This document shows positions 9,644-17,481 of a stretch of DNA of 64,000 nucleotides, piece by piece; the first letter of the stretch is position 1; every line of letters starts with the position of its first letter. The position numbers and the translations under genes are program-made. The DNA lies in assembly GCA_949283575.1 (NCBI GenBank), contig CASDSU010000028.1, positions 254,849 to 318,848 on the forward strand, read 5' to 3'. Source of the DNA: an uncultured Eubacteriales bacterium. Lineage in GTDB: Bacteria > Bacillota > Clostridia > TANB77 > UBA1234. The notes beneath the pieces are model-generated. The model saw nothing but the letters and a program-made list of their open reading frames with translations, did not search any database and was not told the DNA's origin.

Positions 9644-10387
9644 CTATTTATCTTCTTTATCTATATTAATATGCAAATTAATTTCTTCCTCTGTAGGCAA
9701 TAAGTCCAAAACCTCTTTATGCAAAACTTTTTCTATTTCGTAAGACGACACTCCTATTGGTGCATTAGTGCTTTTTAGTGACCACTCAACAGATAACTTA
9801 TCTTTTCCTTTACAAAGAAGTAATCCAATTGTTTGATTATCAACATCTTTCCTTAGTGTTTCGTCTACTGCTGTTACATAAAAACTTAATTGTCCTGCAT
9901 ATTCTGGCTTAAATTCCGTATTTTTTAGTTCTACAACAATATAGCATCTCAAATCTAAATGATAGAAAAGCATATCAATATAATAGTCTTGATTTTCAGT
10001 AGAGATTTTATATTGATTTCCAACAAAGCTAAAACCTTTGCCTAGTTCTAATAGTACATTTTTTATTTTTTCAAGCATTGCATTTTCTATGTCTTTTTCT
10101 ATATATTCATCTTTAATACCTTCAAGCTCAAATATATACGGGTCTTTCAGCATATCTCTTGCCAATTCACTTTGAATTGCTGGAAGTTTCTCGTTAAAAT
10201 TGGTTAATTTATCAGCTAAAACTTGTCTCTCATATACACCAGAATCTATTTGATGATCCAAGACAGTATGCGACCAACCATTTTCATAGCATTTTTCTGC
10301 ATACCAAGTTCTTACTTCTAAATCTTTAATTTTATTTAATAATAACATATTATGAGACCATGGCAATTTTGCCAATGCCGTTGGCAA
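9644..10387 (-). pseudogene. DUF1016 (YhcG-type) PDDEXK nuclease, N-terminally truncated
   Basis: The 247 residues match the middle and C-terminal parts of the YhcG/DUF1016 family: LAKLPWSHNMLLL, WYAEKCYENGWS, then the nuclease core YYIDMLFYHLDLRCYIVVELK. Whole members are about 340-350 residues, so the N-terminal DUF1016_N domain is missing. The only start is TTG, right after an in-frame TGA, and there is no ribosome site. The cut lies in a short repeat (TTTTGCCAA...TTGGCAAAA) 9 bases after the DUF6076 gene. Likely a deletion remnant; it may not be expressed. Confidence 0.75.
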
Positions 10388-10395
10388 AATTCATT

Positions 10396-11490
10396 TTATA
10401 TATCTTTATTCGCTTGCATCCAATTATTCAACTCATCTTCACTTATCCTATTTTCTTTAAATGCTTTTATTTTTTCTTGTGCTTTTTTCTTCCAATTATC
10501 AAATTTATCCTTTAAATCTGTATTTTCTCTATTTCTAGATACTTCCATAATTCTTTTTTGATAAGTCCTTCTATAAGTTAATAGTCCATCTATTTCTTTA
10601 ATATTCTTTCTATAAGTTTCTCCAGCTCCTTTTTCTTTACAAGTAGGAGAACCATCAATATTAGGTAAACTGCAATATACTTCTGTGTGTCTATTAACAG
10701 GCTGAAAATATCTTCCACAATTTTTGCATTGTTTTACTGCAATATTGTCATTCATTACTAGCATTTTAAAATCCATAAATATAGCTTTTCCTAAATCTTT
10801 AAAGAAATAAACATCATTCGAAATAAATCTTGAATCTTTTTTCTCAATTAGCTCTGTTAATTCTTCAACTGAATCAATATCTCGTGTTAAATAATGTCTT
10901 TCTAAATAGTTATCAGACTTTATTTCAATATTTTTTGAATCTCTGCAAATTGCATCATCCATGATTGCATAGGCTTCGAATTTTGCCATTTTATTATAGT
11001 TGCGACTTTTACTATTACTATAATCTCCTAAACTGTATACATAGTCTATAAATTTTCTGTATACTATTTGCCACTCTCTAAAAAAGAAAGTATTCATAGA
11101 ATAATGTTCATACATCGATAGATATATTTCATTTTCTTTTGCACTGTCTAACTTTTCAATATATTTATTAGCAATAAAGCTAAAACCGTATTTATAAAAG
11201 AAAGTATTATACGCATTTTCAAACATTGAGAAATCAGCGTTTAGAAAATCTAATAATAATGTTCCTAATTTATTTGAAAACGGATTATCAAGATAAGGAA
11301 CAAAATATTGAGCCTTTTTGTTAGATGCTTTAGTTTTTGTAATATCTTTCTCTAATTTAATATGTCTTTCACCTTTTTTATCTATCATCTTTGAGTGATA
11401 TTGCCAAAGTGCTGTAACATAATATTCTTTTTCTCCTGAAAACCACATATAAAATCCATCTGGATATTTTTCAAATTGTTCTTTATTCAC
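10396..11490 (-). CDS. DUF6076-like protein with C-terminal zinc ribbon
   Basis: A 364-residue protein. A long uncharacterised N-terminal region precedes CKNCGRYF, then YCS and a further cysteine, a four-cysteine zinc-ribbon pattern near residues 265-295. A basic helical tail follows (KKKAQEKIKAF...SEDELNNWM). The start is GTG at 11490 with GGGGAG upstream. The second element carries a homologue at 49411-50580 with the same ribbon and tail. The family name is from memory and the function is unknown; the zinc ribbon suggests nucleic acid or protein binding. It is divergent from the HTH gene at 11727. Confidence 0.7.
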   Translation of the reverse strand: MNKEQFEKYPDGFYMWFSGEKEYYVTALWQYHSKMIDKKGERHIKLEKDITKTKASNKKAQYFVPYLDNPFSNKLGTLLLDFLNADFSMFENAYNTFFYKYGFSFIANKYIEKLDSAKENEIYLSMYEHYSMNTFFFREWQIVYRKFIDYVYSLGDYSNSKSRNYNKMAKFEAYAIMDDAICRDSKNIEIKSDNYLERHYLTRDIDSVEELTELIEKKDSRFISNDVYFFKDLGKAIFMDFKMLVMNDNIAVKQCKNCGRYFQPVNRHTEVYCSLPNIDGSPTCKEKGAGETYRKNIKEIDGLLTYRRTYQKRIMEVSRNRENTDLKDKFDNWKKKAQEKIKAFKENRISEDELNNWMQANKDI

Positions 11491-11570
11491 TTTATTCTCC
11501 CCATTTCTTTGTTAATTTAGGCACTTTAAATAAATATTTGTGAGAAATTATATTTTTTTATAAAATTGTA

Positions 11571-11599
11571 TTGACTTATTATTAATTATATTATACTAT
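11571..11599 (+). promoter_or_regulatory. Promoter of the HTH gene
   Basis: TTGACT, 17 bases, TACTAT. It lies in the divergent region between the DUF6076 gene and the HTH gene. A 125-base leader with GTTGGCAATAATATTT and related repeats follows and could hold an operator. Confidence 0.6.
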
Positions 11600-11726
11600 A
11601 ACAATAGTTCGTTGGCAATAATATTTCTCACTTACGATTAAAATATTGTCAGCAACAAGCCTATAGGATAACTATATCTAAAAATAGGCGAGTAAAAATT
11701 ATCACTAAAGAAAGGAGAAATTTAAA

Positions 11727-12203
11727 ATGGACAAAGAAACCGAAATATTAAGGCTTTTCTACGAAGAACACCTTACTCAAACAGCTATTGCTGAAAAATT
11801 AAAAATAAGCCAATCTTCTATTTCAGAGGTAGTTAACAAAGATGAAAGACGTTCAGATGAAAAGCTTTATAGGACAATGCAATCTAAACAAAAGAAAAAA
11901 GAATATAATAAAATATATAATAAATCGCATCCAAAAAAGAAAACTGATAATTCAGATAAAGAAGATTACGAGAGATTACAAGCACAACTAGAAAGTGACA
12001 TTAGATTACTTTCACATTCCAATAATGAAATATCTGATGAAGCTCTTGCTAAATGGATTTCGAGCGCTTATCATGTTGGTAAAAGTGGTAATCCTCTTTT
12101 AGACAAGAATTTAAGAGGCTCAATTGATTTACCTAAAATCATTCGTAGAGATGCAAAAATTGGTGTGCAAAATTATAAAAAGAAATTTGTACACAGTTCT
12201 TAA
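11727..12203 (+). CDS. Helix-turn-helix regulator (sigma-like HTH)
   Basis: A 158-residue protein. Residues 5-35 (EILRLFYEEHLTQTAIAEKLKISQSSISEVV) form a clear helix-turn-helix like sigma region 4 or Trp-repressor-type domains. The middle is basic and the C-terminal part (LAKWISSAYHVGKSGNPLLD) is unassigned. AAAGGAG lies 8 bases before ATG 11727. It is upstream of the excisionase and divergent from DUF6076, so it probably controls these transcripts. Confidence 0.7.
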   Translation: MDKETEILRLFYEEHLTQTAIAEKLKISQSSISEVVNKDERRSDEKLYRTMQSKQKKKEYNKIYNKSHPKKKTDNSDKEDYERLQAQLESDIRLLSHSNNEISDEALAKWISSAYHVGKSGNPLLDKNLRGSIDLPKIIRRDAKIGVQNYKKKFVHSS

Positions 12204-12239
12204 AGAATTCTATTAATTTGGTTTAATAGAGTTCTTTTT
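12203..12239 (+). terminator. Intrinsic terminator of the HTH gene
   Basis: AAGAATTCTATT pairs with AATAGAGTTCTT and is followed by TTTC. It lies between the HTH gene and the excisionase gene. Confidence 0.7.
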
Positions 12240-12260
12240 CGTATAAAAAGGAGGATTTTT

Positions 12261-12515
12261 ATGAACCAATTAAAAGAAAATAGTGTAGTTGCAGAAGATA
12301 CTACAATTACTAATAATAATTTATACAAATTAATGTTTACTAATTATCCAGATGTAGTAAACGTTGAAGAACTTACAAAAATGCTTGATATAGGAATTAC
12401 TCTTGCCTACAGGTTAGTGAAAAAAGGAAAAATACAATCACTTAAAGTTGGTAGAGCTTATAAAATACCAAAAGCACATGTCATTTCATATTTAATGAAT
12501 CAATCTAAATCATAA
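12261..12515 (+). CDS. xis: Excisionase (MerR-like HTH, DNA-binding)
   Basis: An 84-residue protein ending in a winged helix of the excisionase family: VVNVEELTKMLDIGITLAYRLVKKGKIQSLKVGRAYKIPKAHVISYLM. These proteins bend DNA at the element end and steer the integrase toward excision. AAGGAGG precedes ATG 12261. Position directly before the integrase gene and next to the attachment site supports this role. Confidence 0.85.
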   Translation: MNQLKENSVVAEDTTITNNNLYKLMFTNYPDVVNVEELTKMLDIGITLAYRLVKKGKIQSLKVGRAYKIPKAHVISYLMNQSKS

Positions 12516-12604
12516 AAGTAGATTTTTACTTACTTAAGTGATATGATGTTTCTATCAATAGTAAGTTAAATCAAAACTGTTATAGAAATTAGAAGGAGTT
12601 TTAA

Positions 12605-13780
12605 ATGATAGAAGTAACAGGTAGCTTACAAATTAAAAATAATATATATCAAGCAGTTCTAAGTTATAAAGAAAATAATAAGTGGAAAACAAAATGGGTT
12701 TCCACAAAAGTAAAAGCAATAAAAGGCAACAAAAAGAAAGCACAAGCAGAATTAGAAAAAATAAAAGACAAATTTCAAAAAGAAATCAATACAGAATGTC
12801 CTGTTGAAGCAAATTTAAAATTTATAGATTATATGAGAAAATGGTTAAAAATGATGAAGGCATCTCTTAAGGAAACAACTTATCTTGGTTATAAAAAGAT
12901 TATCAATAGTAGAATGTCTACATATTTTGAAGATAAAGATATTACGGTAAGTAATATTAAACCTCATGATATTCAAGATTTTTATCAATACTTGACTGAT
13001 GAAGGACTTTCCGGGAATACTATTTTACATTATCATGCAAATATAAGAAAAGCTTTAGAATATGCAGTTAAAACAGATTTAATTATTTCTAATCCTGCTG
13101 ATAAAGTAGACAAGCCTAAAAAAGAACCTTATATTGCTAGTTTTTATTCAAAAGAAGAAGTAAAGACACTTTTAAATGCTGTAAAAGGTACAAAATTAGA
13201 AATACCAGTAGTCATTGCTTGCTACTATGGATTAAGAAGAAGTGAAGTTTTAGGAATTAGATGGAGTGCAATTAATTTTGAATCAAAAGTGATTACCATC
13301 AATCATGTTATTTTAGATGTATCAGAAAATGGGGAAAAGAAAATCATCAAAAGAGATACACCTAAAACGAAATCTAGTATTAGAACTTTACCACTCGTAC
13401 CATTTATGGAAGAATATTTCAAAGAATTAAAACAAAAACAAGAAGAAAATAAAAAGCTTTGTAAAGACAGTTATGGAACAGAATATTTGGGGTATGTTTG
13501 TGTAGATCCTATTGGCAATATAATTTCACCTGACTATGTATCGCACTAATTCACTAAAATGCTAAATACTCGTAACTTAAGAAAAATTCGATTTCACGAT
13601 TTGAGACATACTTGTGCTAGTGTCTTGCTTGAGGGAGGCATAGATATGAAAGAAATTCAGTTATGGCTTGGTCATTCCAACTATAATACGACTGCTAATA
13701 TTTATGCACATTTAGATACAAAACGTTTAATTGAAGGGGCAGATACCATTGCTACAGCTTTCGCATCAGTTTCTACTTAA
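12605..13780 (+). pseudogene. int: Tyrosine integrase with in-frame TAA stop
   Basis: The frame from ATG 12605 (AGAAGGAG upstream) to 13780 is continuous except for TAA at 13547-13549, most simply a change from CAA. The N-terminus is an arm-binding domain, followed by a SAM-like core-binding domain (residues 70-170) and the catalytic domain. Catalytic residues are split across the stop: the first arginine in YYGLRRSE comes before, while HDLRHT, GHSN and the tyrosine in ANIYAHL come after. As read, the first 314 residues cannot recombine DNA. It lies beside tRNA-Phe and would have made this insertion. Confidence 0.9.
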
Positions 13781-13820
13781 AACAAAAATGTACTTATGGA
13801 AAACCACAAATACATTTTAC

Positions 13821-13866
13821 GTTTTTTAGATATTTTTTTAGATGTTCCACGCAAGAACATCTAAAA
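13821..13866. repeat. Right-end integrase arm-type repeats
   Basis: TTTTTTAGATA, TTTTTTTAGATG and the inverted ACATCTAAAAA match the repeats inside the left end (4581-4728). They are the probable arm sites of the integrase; the last two also form the new tRNA terminator. Confidence 0.5.
13833..13866 (-). terminator. Element-supplied terminator for the tRNA operon
   Basis: On the minus strand AGATGTTC pairs with GAACATCT and is followed by AAAAAAATA preceded by a T-rich stretch. It sits 4 bases past the tRNA-Phe CCA end. It replaces the native terminator now 9.3 kb away at 4488. Confidence 0.55.
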
Positions 13867-13869
13867 AGC

Positions 13870-13945
13870 TGGTGCCTATTCGCGGAATCGAACCACGGAC
13901 ACAGGGATTTTCAGTCCCTTGCTCTACCAACTGAGCTAAATAGGC
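13870..13945 (-). tRNA. tRNA-Phe (GAA)
   Basis: The acceptor stem is GCCTATT with AATAGGC. The D arm is GCTCAGTTGGTAGAGC, the anticodon loop CTGAAAA reads GAA, the T arm contains GGTTCGATTCC, and CCA is encoded. The 3' half (46 bases) is also the attachment site of element 1; the gene stays intact because the element brought an identical 3' half. Confidence 0.97.
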
Positions 13946-13989
13946 ATATTAAATTTTAGATAAAAAAATAACCATTTTATAAATTAAAA

Positions 13990-14066
13990 TGGCGACCTGG
14001 AAGGGGCTCGAACCCTCGACCTCTAGCGTGACAGGCTAGCGCTCTAACCAACTGAGCTACCAGGCC
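13990..14066 (-). tRNA. tRNA-Asp (GTC)
   Basis: The acceptor stem GGCCTGG pairs with CCAGGTC, the anticodon loop CTGTCAC reads GTC, the T loop is GGTTCGAGCC, and CCA is encoded. Confidence 0.97.
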
Positions 14067-14124
14067 ATATTGAATTTTGCAGAGCATTGATTGGTCAAAG
14101 CTTGCTTTCTTATTTAAATAAAAG

Positions 14125-14200
14125 TGGTGGGCACTATAGGGCTCGAACCTATGACCCCCTGCTTGTAAGGCAGATGCTCTCCCAGCTGAGCTAAGCGCCC
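14125..14200 (-). tRNA. tRNA-Val (TAC)
   Basis: The acceptor stem GGGCGCT pairs with AGTGCCC, the anticodon loop CTTACAA reads TAC, the T loop is GGTTCGAGCC, and CCA is encoded. It is the first gene of the tRNA operon. Confidence 0.97.
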
Positions 14201-14227
14201 ACTTCATCATATCCAGATGACTTTTTA

Positions 14228-14256
14228 AGTATACTTTAAGATTAAATATTTGTCAA
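14228..14256 (-). promoter_or_regulatory. Promoter of the tRNA-Val-Asp-Phe operon
   Basis: On the minus strand: TTGACA, 17 bases, TATACT. This is a near-consensus sigma-A promoter 28 bases before tRNA-Val. Between it and 14430 there is only AT-rich sequence. Confidence 0.85.
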
Positions 14257-14428
14257 CAAAAAATATAAATTTTTTCAAAAGTTTTTACATATATTTTTTC
14301 AAAGATTCTCTTGTCTATTAACAAACATTTTTCTAAAAATCACCTGAAAACTTGGTACGTGCATTAATATATCATCTTTATTAAAACATTTCAATAGTTT
14401 TTTAAATTATTTTTTAACAAATAGAAAA

Positions 14429-14490
14429 CCAGCTTTGAAATATTTATCGTTTAGCCTTTTAAGCTATCCTAGCAAATATTTCAAAGCTGG
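14429..14490. terminator. 17 bp inverted repeat downstream of the 14524 gene
   Basis: CCAGCTTTGAAATATTT pairs perfectly with AAATATTTCAAAGCTGG across 28 bases. On the minus strand it follows the 14524 gene stop and is followed by TTTTCTATTT, so it is probably its terminator. Confidence 0.65.
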
Positions 14491-14523
14491 CCAATGAGCA
14501 TTTCTACTCATCTGCAAGAGAAG

Positions 14524-14886
14524 TTATGCAGGTTCATCCCAGAAAAGAATTTCCATCTGACCCGCAGTGAAGTACTGACATTTTGCTTTCTCATCGTACC
14601 GATCAAAGTTGGCAAAATGACTGAGTGCTCCTTCAACTTCCACTATCTGACGAAGTGTGGGCTTAGAAAGGATGTCTCTATTCACTGTGATTTGAATTCG
14701 ATCCGGACTCAGCCGTTCGAAAGCTTCGACATACTTCTCGATGTCCCATTCATCGAATGTGTTGTCCAGTTCCATGACAATGCAGACTTTTTCTCCTTGC
14801 ATTTTCTTGGTCTGCAGGAGATGTTCAAAGTCTTGGCTGACCAATCCTTTCAGATCAACCTTGTGGATGTAGTAACGTTCCTGCAT
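14524..14886 (-). CDS. Hypothetical protein, GC-shifted single gene
   Basis: A 120-residue soluble acidic protein with no recognised motif. AAGGAGG lies 9 bases before ATG 14886. Base composition and codon use (CTG, GTC, GAC, CGG) stand out from the AT-rich surroundings, as in the genes at 6831 and 44117. It sits alone between the tRNA operon and hslO, with a large hairpin behind it. An alternating helix-strand pattern (KVCIVMEL, RIQITVN) suggests a small alpha/beta fold. Function unknown. Confidence 0.75.
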   Translation of the reverse strand: MQERYYIHKVDLKGLVSQDFEHLLQTKKMQGEKVCIVMELDNTFDEWDIEKYVEAFERLSPDRIQITVNRDILSKPTLRQIVEVEGALSHFANFDRYDEKAKCQYFTAGQMEILFWDEPA

Positions 14887-14985
14887 TACTTGGCACCTCC
14901 TTAATAAGTGGTCGGTAAGTATTATAACGTTACGCTCAATGCGAGTATATCATTAACAATTATATAACGTCAATATTTTATATTC

Positions 14986-15858
14986 TTATTTCTCGTTTGA
15001 AATCATTGCTTGTATTTCTTTCTTCGAAAAAACATATTTCGAATTACAAAAATGACACACAACTTCTGTTTGTTCATCTTCTGCAAGTTCCTCTATATCA
15101 TCTTTACCCATGCTACAAATTGCTCTTTGCATTCTTTCTTTTGAACAATCACATTTCCAATTTACTTCTCTCGTTTCAACTTCATATGTATTTAAATCAT
15201 CAGAAATATATGTTGCAATTTCTTCTAAACTTTTTTCTGCTTCTAACATATCAGTAATAGATGTACTTTCTGCAATTCTATTTTCAATTAACATTAAAAT
15301 TTGTTCTGGTGTATCAGGTAACGCTTGAATTATATAACCTCCAGCTTTTTTCACACTACCATCCTTATTAACCAATACACCAAGTGCAATCGCAGTTGGT
15401 ATTTGTTCTGAAACAGCATAATAATATGTAAAATCTTCGGCAATTTCACCAGTTTGAAGTGGAACACTGCCAATATAAGGTTCGCCAATACCAATATCTT
15501 TTATAACTCTAAGTTCACCGTTTCCAATGATACCACTTACATTTAATTTTCCATTCTCTTTTTTATCAGCTTCAGCAAGAGGATTTGAAACATATCCTTT
15601 AACATTTCCTAAAGAATCTGCTGTAACTAAAATAGAGCCAAGATTTCCATCACCTATGATTTGTAATGTCAACTTGTCCTTTTCTCCTTTTGACATTGTT
15701 CCCATAAGTGTAGCCATAGTTAAAACTCTACCAAGTGCAGCTGTTGGTGTTGGATTTAATTTATGAATTTTTCTTGCGTTTTCTACTATATCTGTTGTAT
15801 CAACACACGATATTTTAACCATATCTACGTGCGCCATAAATTTTTTTAAATTTCCCAT
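14986..15858 (-). CDS. hslO: Hsp33 redox-regulated chaperone
   Basis: A 290-residue cytoplasmic holdase of usual length. The N-terminal domain carries the family pattern ALGRVLTMATLMGTM and the glycine-rich GEPYIGSVPLQTGEIAEDFTYYY. The C-terminal redox switch has four cysteines as CDC and CHFC, which hold zinc when reduced and form disulfides on oxidation, activating the chaperone. The gene begins at ATG 15858 with GGAGG upstream. It is a single gene, followed by cspA upstream on the same strand. Confidence 0.95.
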   Translation of the reverse strand: MGNLKKFMAHVDMVKISCVDTTDIVENARKIHKLNPTPTAALGRVLTMATLMGTMSKGEKDKLTLQIIGDGNLGSILVTADSLGNVKGYVSNPLAEADKKENGKLNVSGIIGNGELRVIKDIGIGEPYIGSVPLQTGEIAEDFTYYYAVSEQIPTAIALGVLVNKDGSVKKAGGYIIQALPDTPEQILMLIENRIAESTSITDMLEAEKSLEEIATYISDDLNTYEVETREVNWKCDCSKERMQRAICSMGKDDIEELAEDEQTEVVCHFCNSKYVFSKKEIQAMISNEK

Positions 15859-15892
15859 ATTAGTAGTAACCTCCTATTTTATCTAAAAATTA

Positions 15893-15917
15893 AACCTCGC
15901 ATTTAAAATACGAGGTT
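15893..15917 (-). terminator. Terminator of the cold-shock gene
   Basis: AACCTCG pairs with CGAGGTT, followed on the minus strand by TAATTTTT. Confidence 0.75.
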
Positions 15918-15944
15918 GTTGTTTTTGGGTTTATATATAATCAA

Positions 15945-16154
15945 TTAAACTGTTGCAACTCTAGTAACGTTAGCTGCTTGATCACCTTTTTGACCATCAA
16001 CTATATCGAATTGAACTTCAGTGCCTTCTTCCAATGTCTTATATCCATCCATATTGATTGCTGAAAAATGAACGAATACGTCTTTAGCATTCTCTCTCTC
16101 AATAAATCCAAATCCTTTTTCGGCATTAAACCACTTAACTCTTCCTCTTTCCAT
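15945..16154 (-). CDS. cspA: Cold-shock domain protein
   Basis: A 69-residue single cold-shock domain. RNP1 is KGFGFIE and RNP2 is VFVHFSAI. It binds single-stranded RNA and DNA and melts secondary structure. AGGAGG lies upstream of ATG 16154. Monocistronic with its own terminator; paralogues elsewhere in the genome are likely. Confidence 0.95.
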   Translation of the reverse strand: MERGRVKWFNAEKGFGFIERENAKDVFVHFSAINMDGYKTLEEGTEVQFDIVDGQKGDQAANVTRVATV

Positions 16155-16255
16155 CTTATCTTTCCTCCTACTTTCTTTAGTACTTAGTTACCTTTGCAAC
16201 TTTACTAGAGTTTATCATAGTGAAATATCAATGTCAAATACCTAAAGTAATATAT

Positions 16256-17473
16256 TTATTTTTTATTTATCATTTCTTTTATTACTTCTATAGCCTTATT
16301 CAATTGTAGATCTTCTTCTGCATTCTCATCATTTTCAACAATATAATCAGGCTCTACTCCAAGTTCATTTATTTTTTGACCTGATGGTGAAAAATACTCA
16401 GCAATTGTTATTTTCACATATGTTCCGTCTCTTAAACTTTTAAATTCTTGAACCAATCCTTTTCCATATGTCGTTGTTCCAACAACATTACCTTTTTCGT
16501 AATCTTTTATTGCCCCAGCCATTATTTCAGAAGCACTTGCAGAATTACCATTTACAACTACAACAACTGGAATATCTAAAGTCTGAGAATCTGAATATAT
16601 ATATTCTTTTTTGCCATTTTTATCAACAGTATATGTTATTATTCCTGTTGGTAAAACTTCATCTATTATTGCTGTTGCTGTACTTAAAAGGCCTCCGGTA
16701 TTATTTCTTATATCAATTATTAATCCTTTTATCTCTGCAGTCTTTTTCATTTCTTTTATTGCATCTCTAAATTGTTTATCTGCTTTTTCATCAAATGAAC
16801 TAAATGATATATACGCAATTTCATTATCAAATATTTCATAATCAAATGAATTTATTTCTACTTTTCTACGTGTCAATATTTTTTCAAATTCTTCATATTC
16901 ATCTTCATTTGTATATCTTACGAATTTCATTTTAACAGTACTTCCAGATTTTCCCTTAATAATAGACGAAATTTCTTCTAAAGAAGCACCTGTCACATCT
17001 TTACCATCTACTTCCATTATATAATCACCAGGAAGTATTCCTGCTTCTTCAGCTGGAGAACCTTCAATTGGTAACAATACAATTGGTAATCCCACCGATG
17101 TATCTAATGCCATATAAATACCAACACCTTCATATTCTCCCTCAGACTCCATTAAGAACGATTCTGTTTCAGATTTATTGAAATAACTTGTATAAGGATC
17201 ATCAAGAGCTTCTAACATACCTCTAATCGCTCCTTCTTCAAGTGTTTTCATATCATATTCATATAAAAATTCTTGTTCTACAATTGATAAAACTTTTTCT
17301 AATTTTTTAAAATTATCTCCTGAATATAAATTTGTATCATATCCTCCATCATTTCCTAATGTCATCTTAGTATATTGAAAGGATGTAACTACAAAAACAG
17401 TAGCAGCAGTAATAACCATCCATAATATCGTTTCACCAGCTGAAACTCTTTTATCACTATTATTATTTCTCAT
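16256..17473 (-). CDS. ctpA: C-terminal processing peptidase (S41, PDZ)
   Basis: A 405-residue membrane-anchored protease. One N-terminal membrane segment (ILWMVITAATVFVVTSF) is followed by an S41 N-terminal region, a PDZ domain (VGLPIVLLPIEGSPAEEAGILPGD, about residues 115-190) and the S41 catalytic domain. The nucleophile serine is in GNSASASEI and the lysine in TYGKGLVQ. Such enzymes trim extracytoplasmic proteins, for example during sporulation or envelope growth. It lies 8 bases after the YibE/F-type gene and is likely co-transcribed with it. Confidence 0.93.
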   Translation of the reverse strand: MRNNNSDKRVSAGETILWMVITAATVFVVTSFQYTKMTLGNDGGYDTNLYSGDNFKKLEKVLSIVEQEFLYEYDMKTLEEGAIRGMLEALDDPYTSYFNKSETESFLMESEGEYEGVGIYMALDTSVGLPIVLLPIEGSPAEEAGILPGDYIMEVDGKDVTGASLEEISSIIKGKSGSTVKMKFVRYTNEDEYEEFEKILTRRKVEINSFDYEIFDNEIAYISFSSFDEKADKQFRDAIKEMKKTAEIKGLIIDIRNNTGGLLSTATAIIDEVLPTGIITYTVDKNGKKEYIYSDSQTLDIPVVVVVNGNSASASEIMAGAIKDYEKGNVVGTTTYGKGLVQEFKSLRDGTYVKITIAEYFSPSGQKINELGVEPDYIVENDENAEEDLQLNKAIEVIKEMINKK

Positions 17474-17481
17474 GTTTCCCC

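Larger units (their letters stand above)
4521..13915. mobile_element. Integrative mobilizable element 1 in tRNA-Phe
   Basis: The boundaries are the two 46 bp tRNA-Phe repeats. The element carries, in order, a candidate structured RNA, an oriT, a MobV relaxase, two small cargo genes, a divergent toxin-like ADP-ribosyltransferase block, a DUF1016 remnant, a DUF6076 gene, an HTH gene, an excisionase and a tyrosine integrase next to the intact tRNA. No coupling protein or mating-pair genes are present, so transfer would need a helper. The integrase has a nonsense codon, so the element may be immobile now. Confidence 0.9.

Noticed and set aside
13977..14210. Open frame of 77 codons on the minus strand
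   Set aside because: It lies across the tRNA-Asp and tRNA-Val genes and is a typical false frame from tRNA sequence.
14494..14904. Plus-strand frame of 136 codons
   Set aside because: It is opposite the minus-strand gene at 14524-14886, which has a good ribosome site and better codon structure.
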